Notes under the pieces: model-generated
Told to the model about the DNA's origin: nothing
Seen by the model: only the letters and a program-made list of their open reading frames with translations
The model's database searches: none
Position numbers and translations under genes: made by a program
Part shown: positions 61,185 to 64,000 of the stretch, piece after piece
Position numbering within the stretch: position 1 is the stretch's first letter
How the letters are laid out: every line of letters begins with the position of its first letter
Assembly (NCBI RefSeq): GCF_000620465.1
Contig: NZ_JIBE01000004.1
Span: 434,001-498,000, forward strand
Length of the DNA stretch: 64,000 bases
Direction: 5' to 3'
From: Ralstonia sp. UNC404CL21Col
Lineage (GTDB): Bacteria > Pseudomonadota > Gammaproteobacteria > Burkholderiales > Burkholderiaceae

Positions 61185-61766
61185 ATGGCAAGCACAGGTA
61201 TGGAGCAGGAGAGCCGCAACCGGCTCATTCGCAGGGCAACGCAACTCTTTTCGGAAAGAGGCTTTCACGTTGTCAGTATCGGCCAGATTGTTGGCGCGTC
61301 TGACGACTTGCGCAGTGCCATGCAGCGCAACTTCCGCAGCAAAGAGGAACTCGTGCAGGCCGTGCTGGAACAGCGTTACGACGACATCCTGGGCAGCATC
61401 GCACAACGTCTGAAGGCAGTGCCTAATCCGGTCAGCAAGCTCGAGGCAATTTTCGGCTGGTACGGCGATTGGTTTCGTACGCCGGAGTTCTCAGGGTGCC
61501 TGTTCGAGCGGGCATTGTCGGAATTCGGTGTCGACGCCGCTGGCATCTCCGATGTGTCGATCCGCTACCGGAGCACGCTGCAGAATCAGATGGCGGACCT
61601 GCTGCGCGCGTTGATTCCGCACGCACGCGCCACGCGGCTGGCGGCCACATACATGATGCTCTTGCATGGTGCGACCACGGCGGCGCGTGCCCATGGAGCG
61701 CCGGAGGTGGCGCATCATGCATGGCAATCCGCGCACGCGCTGCTCAATGAGGCCAAGCGCGATTGA
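61185..61766 (+). CDS. TetR-family regulator with an eroded recognition helix
   Basis: A 193-residue TetR-like protein. IRRATQLFSERGFHVVSIGQIVGASDDLRSAMQRNFRSKEELVQAVLEQRYDDIL follows the TetR N-terminal pattern, but the usual recognition-helix core (x-LY-x-x-F) is replaced by LRSAMQRNF. The C-terminal ligand-binding half is normal (PEFSGCLFERALSEF). The start is ATG 61185 or 61200. No divergent partner; the AraC gene lies 68 bases downstream. Confidence 0.78.
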   Translation: MASTGMEQESRNRLIRRATQLFSERGFHVVSIGQIVGASDDLRSAMQRNFRSKEELVQAVLEQRYDDILGSIAQRLKAVPNPVSKLEAIFGWYGDWFRTPEFSGCLFERALSEFGVDAAGISDVSIRYRSTLQNQMADLLRALIPHARATRLAATYMMLLHGATTAARAHGAPEVAHHAWQSAHALLNEAKRD

Positions 61767-61834
61767 ACAGCAGCGATTGTCAGCGTCTACGCGTTCAGCG
61801 ATGATCTTCCGCATACCGGGAAAAATTCGTCGCC

Positions 61835-62890
61835 ATGGCCTCGCTGGATGCTGTCCCCGTCTTTCAATTTGCTACCGCAGACTACCCCGAGCGGGACCGC
61901 TTTCATCTGTGGGTGAAAGACAACCTCTGCGACTGCAAATTCGAGGATGACGGTTACGGCGCGTTCAACGCCGAAGCCACGGGCGCTGCACTGGGCCCCC
62001 TCGTCATCTCCGGGCGGCGCTGGCCGAAACGCCCCAAGCCGCTCGCCTACCTTGTCCACCGTAACCCGCGCCGCATTCGGCTGGATGGCCAGGATTCGTT
62101 CCGCTTCACGCTGCTGCTCGGCGGGCGCGTTACGTGCCGCGCCATGGGGCCGGATTCGGTCAAGAAGGCCGGCGATCTGTTCTTTTACGATGTCGCGCAG
62201 ATCAACGATTGCATGGTCGAAGCCGGCGACGTGATCAGCGTTGTCGTACCCCGGCATCTTCTGCCGAGTCACGCTGCGCTGCTGCATGATCGCGTGCTGA
62301 CCAGCGGTATCGCCCGGCTCCTGGGCGATCACCTGCTTTCGCTGTTTCGCAACCTCTCCACACTGCGCGAGCAGGACGTCGCCAGCGTTGTGCAGTCGAC
62401 GCTGCTGCTGATGGCGGCGGCCGTTTCACCGACCGTCGAGGCGGTCCGCGCCGCGCACACGCCGATCAGCACCGCGTTGATTGAACGGATTCGACAGTAC
62501 ATCGATGCGCATCTGCTGGAGCCCGACCTGACGCCCGAGCGCATCTGCCGCGACGTTGGCCTGTCGCGTGCCAAGCTCTACCAGCTGTTTGAAGAAGACG
62601 GCGGAATCATGCGGCAGATTCGCCGCCGAAAACTGCGCCATGCCTATCACGTGCTCAGCGATCCGCAGCGTCAGCATGTCCGCATTGCCGAGGTGGCCTG
62701 GGCGCACGGCTTCTCAGACGAAAAGTACTTTTATCGCCTGTTCAAGGCCGAGTTCGGCCATACCCCCAAAGACACGCTGGAGCAGCGTCGCGGCCCGGTG
62801 TTTCTGCCGTATGGCGACGCCGCAAATGCACCATCGGATGCAGGCAGCCTTCCGGGGTGGACGCTGCCGTTCGGGGTGCTCAACAACTGA
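61835..62890 (+). CDS. AraC-family transcriptional regulator
   Basis: A 351-residue regulator. The N-terminal domain (about 1-200) is of the AraC-binding-like type (FRFTLLLGGRVTCRAMGPDSVKKAGDLFFYDVAQ). The C-terminal double HTH begins about residue 222 (LTPERICRDVGLSRAKLYQLFEEDGG ... RIAEVAWAHGFSDEKYFYRLFKAEFGHTPKD). It lies 28 bases from the convergent DHA2 pump, whose gene it may control, and just downstream of the TetR-like gene. Confidence 0.88.
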   Translation: MASLDAVPVFQFATADYPERDRFHLWVKDNLCDCKFEDDGYGAFNAEATGAALGPLVISGRRWPKRPKPLAYLVHRNPRRIRLDGQDSFRFTLLLGGRVTCRAMGPDSVKKAGDLFFYDVAQINDCMVEAGDVISVVVPRHLLPSHAALLHDRVLTSGIARLLGDHLLSLFRNLSTLREQDVASVVQSTLLLMAAAVSPTVEAVRAAHTPISTALIERIRQYIDAHLLEPDLTPERICRDVGLSRAKLYQLFEEDGGIMRQIRRRKLRHAYHVLSDPQRQHVRIAEVAWAHGFSDEKYFYRLFKAEFGHTPKDTLEQRRGPVFLPYGDAANAPSDAGSLPGWTLPFGVLNN

Positions 62891-62917
62891 TTGGCATCGG
62901 CGTGAAGCGTGCAGGGA

Positions 62918-64000
62918 TCAGCGCGCCTGCACAGCTTCGGCCTCTACGTTCTTGGCACGCGCCGGCTTGGACTTGGCATCGAGCTTGCGGAAAATCAGCG
63001 CAGAAAACGCAGTCACCACGCCCATGGTGAAGAAGGCCAGCCGATACGCCGGCGCTGCCACGCCAAGCTTGACCGAGAACAGGCTGACAAGCCCGCCACC
63101 AATCGATACGCCCAGGCCGATGGCGAGCATCTGCACCATCGAAAACAAGCTGTTGCCGCTGCCGGCATCCTGATGCGACAAGCCTTTGAGCGTGATGCTG
63201 TTCATGGCCGCGAACTGCATCGAATTCGCCCACCCGAACACCGACAGTTGCACGATCGACAGCGCCAGCGGCCAGCCCGGCGACATGGCCGCAAACGAGG
63301 CAATCGAGATGCCAACCACCCACGTGTTGACCTGCAGGAACACGTCATATCCGAAACGGTTCACAAGGGGAACGACCCAGCGCTTGGCGAGCATGCCGGC
63401 AATGGCAATCGGCAATAGCAGCAACCCCGAATGGAGCGGCGAGTAGCCAAGCTGCAACTGGAACAGCAGCGGCAGCAGGAAGGGCACGGCGCCCGAGCCG
63501 ATGCGGCAGAACAGGTTGCCGACGAGCCCAACGCTGAAGTTCGGTTCGCGAAACAGCGCAAGCTGGAACAGCGGCGCCGCACGCCGCTTCGCGTGCGGAA
63601 TATAGAGCAGCGCGCTCACCACGCTCACGGCGATCAGCACCGCGCTCCACGGGCTCTGCGCGCCGTTTTCGAGCGCCAGCGAGAACGCCACCATGCACAG
63701 CGACAGCAGCCCGCAGCCAAGCCAGTCGAATGGCGCCACGGCGCGCACGGCATCGTGCGGCAGATAGCGCCGTACCGCGAACAACCCTACGAAACCCACC
63801 GGCACGTTGATCAGGAAAATCCAGTGCCACGAGACATCCTGTACAAGCCAGCCGCCCAGGGCCGGCCCCAGGAGTGGCCCCACCTGCCCCGCTACCGACA
63901 CGAAGGCCAATGCCGCGATGTACTGCTCGCCCGGAATATTGCGCAACACGGCCAGCCGGCCGATCGGCAACAGCATCGAACCACCAATCCCCTGCAGCAC
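62918..64000 (-). CDS. DHA2-family MFS transporter, N-terminus beyond the window
   Basis: The visible 360 residues are the C-terminal part of a 14-helix DHA2 exporter: MLQGIGGSMLLPIGRLAVLRNI, GPALGGWLVQDVSWHWIFLINVP and FGYDVFLQVNTWVVG. The C-terminal stretch ends EAEAVQAR. The N-terminal helices and start lie past base 64000. It resembles the pump at 36706 in length and motifs. Efflux of a toxic compound is expected. Confidence 0.88.
   Translation of the reverse strand: MLQGIGGSMLLPIGRLAVLRNIPGEQYIAALAFVSVAGQVGPLLGPALGGWLVQDVSWHWIFLINVPVGFVGLFAVRRYLPHDAVRAVAPFDWLGCGLLSLCMVAFSLALENGAQSPWSAVLIAVSVVSALLYIPHAKRRAAPLFQLALFREPNFSVGLVGNLFCRIGSGAVPFLLPLLFQLQLGYSPLHSGLLLLPIAIAGMLAKRWVVPLVNRFGYDVFLQVNTWVVGISIASFAAMSPGWPLALSIVQLSVFGWANSMQFAAMNSITLKGLSHQDAGSGNSLFSMVQMLAIGLGVSIGGGLVSLFSVKLGVAAPAYRLAFFTMGVVTAFSALIFRKLDAKSKPARAKNVEAEAVQAR

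Overview
The window is a high-GC (about 65 percent by eye), gene-dense chromosomal stretch. It reads as a free-living beta-proteobacterium of the Burkholderiaceae, most likely Ralstonia (R. pickettii / R. mannitolilytica group). The basis is the gene style and the cargo: a SorC-controlled polyol ABC transporter with mannitol dehydrogenase, xylulokinase and fructokinase; AlkB; many LysR, AraC and MocR regulators; and three DHA2 efflux pumps. I see no rRNA, tRNA, CRISPR array, insertion sequence or prophage, and no clear genomic-island border. Both window edges cut genes.

Layout. 1-13.6 kb: an MpaB-like enzyme, a DHA2 pump, LysR with divergent azoreductase, two very small membrane or lipid-anchored proteins, a two-gene acid-peptidase operon (S10 and S53), a beta-lactamase-like serine hydrolase, small proteins, and an acyl-CoA synthetase. 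13.7-15.7 kb: LysR with divergent TauE/SafE exporter. 15.8-20.6 kb: a candidate small RNA, then a predicted metal (probably copper) uptake operon of DUF2946, TonB receptor, Cys/His-rich beta-propeller and thioredoxin-like protein, with stop/start overlaps at the last two junctions. 20.7-23.4 kb: an orphan AAA ATPase behind an AT-rich promoter, TraB/GumN and DUF1272. 23.4-33.5 kb: the polyol operon, reading from import (SBP, two permeases, ATPase) through oxidation (mannitol dehydrogenase) to phosphorylation (xylulokinase, fructokinase), with a divergent SorC regulator and repeated TTGCTC-type sites between.

33.6-40.9 kb: YnfA, a small exported protein, a UvrD/Rep-type helicase behind a clean LexA box, another DHA2 pump, fumarase C, and a GAF-GGDEF diguanylate cyclase. 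40.9-47.9 kb is the most interesting block. A leftward cluster (DUF350 membrane protein, SPFH/virion-core protein with SHOCT tail, DUF4178 protein, Gly/Ser/Tyr-rich mini membrane protein, S-adenosylmethionine decarboxylase) faces a rightward pair (membrane-fused aminopropyltransferase, Tat-type flavoprotein). Together they look like one polyamine-linked membrane system. 47.9-48.6 kb holds a 90-residue gene with a long structured leader containing its own promoter, terminators and mutually exclusive pairings.

48.6-64 kb: dienelactone hydrolase, DUF1304, BON-like and other exported proteins, NmrA and AraC genes, alkane monooxygenase, alpha/beta hydrolase, branched-chain aminotransferase (IlvE), a MocR regulator with divergent NmrA-cupin pair, small proteins, a TetR-like protein with an eroded recognition helix, AraC, and a third DHA2 pump cut by the right edge.
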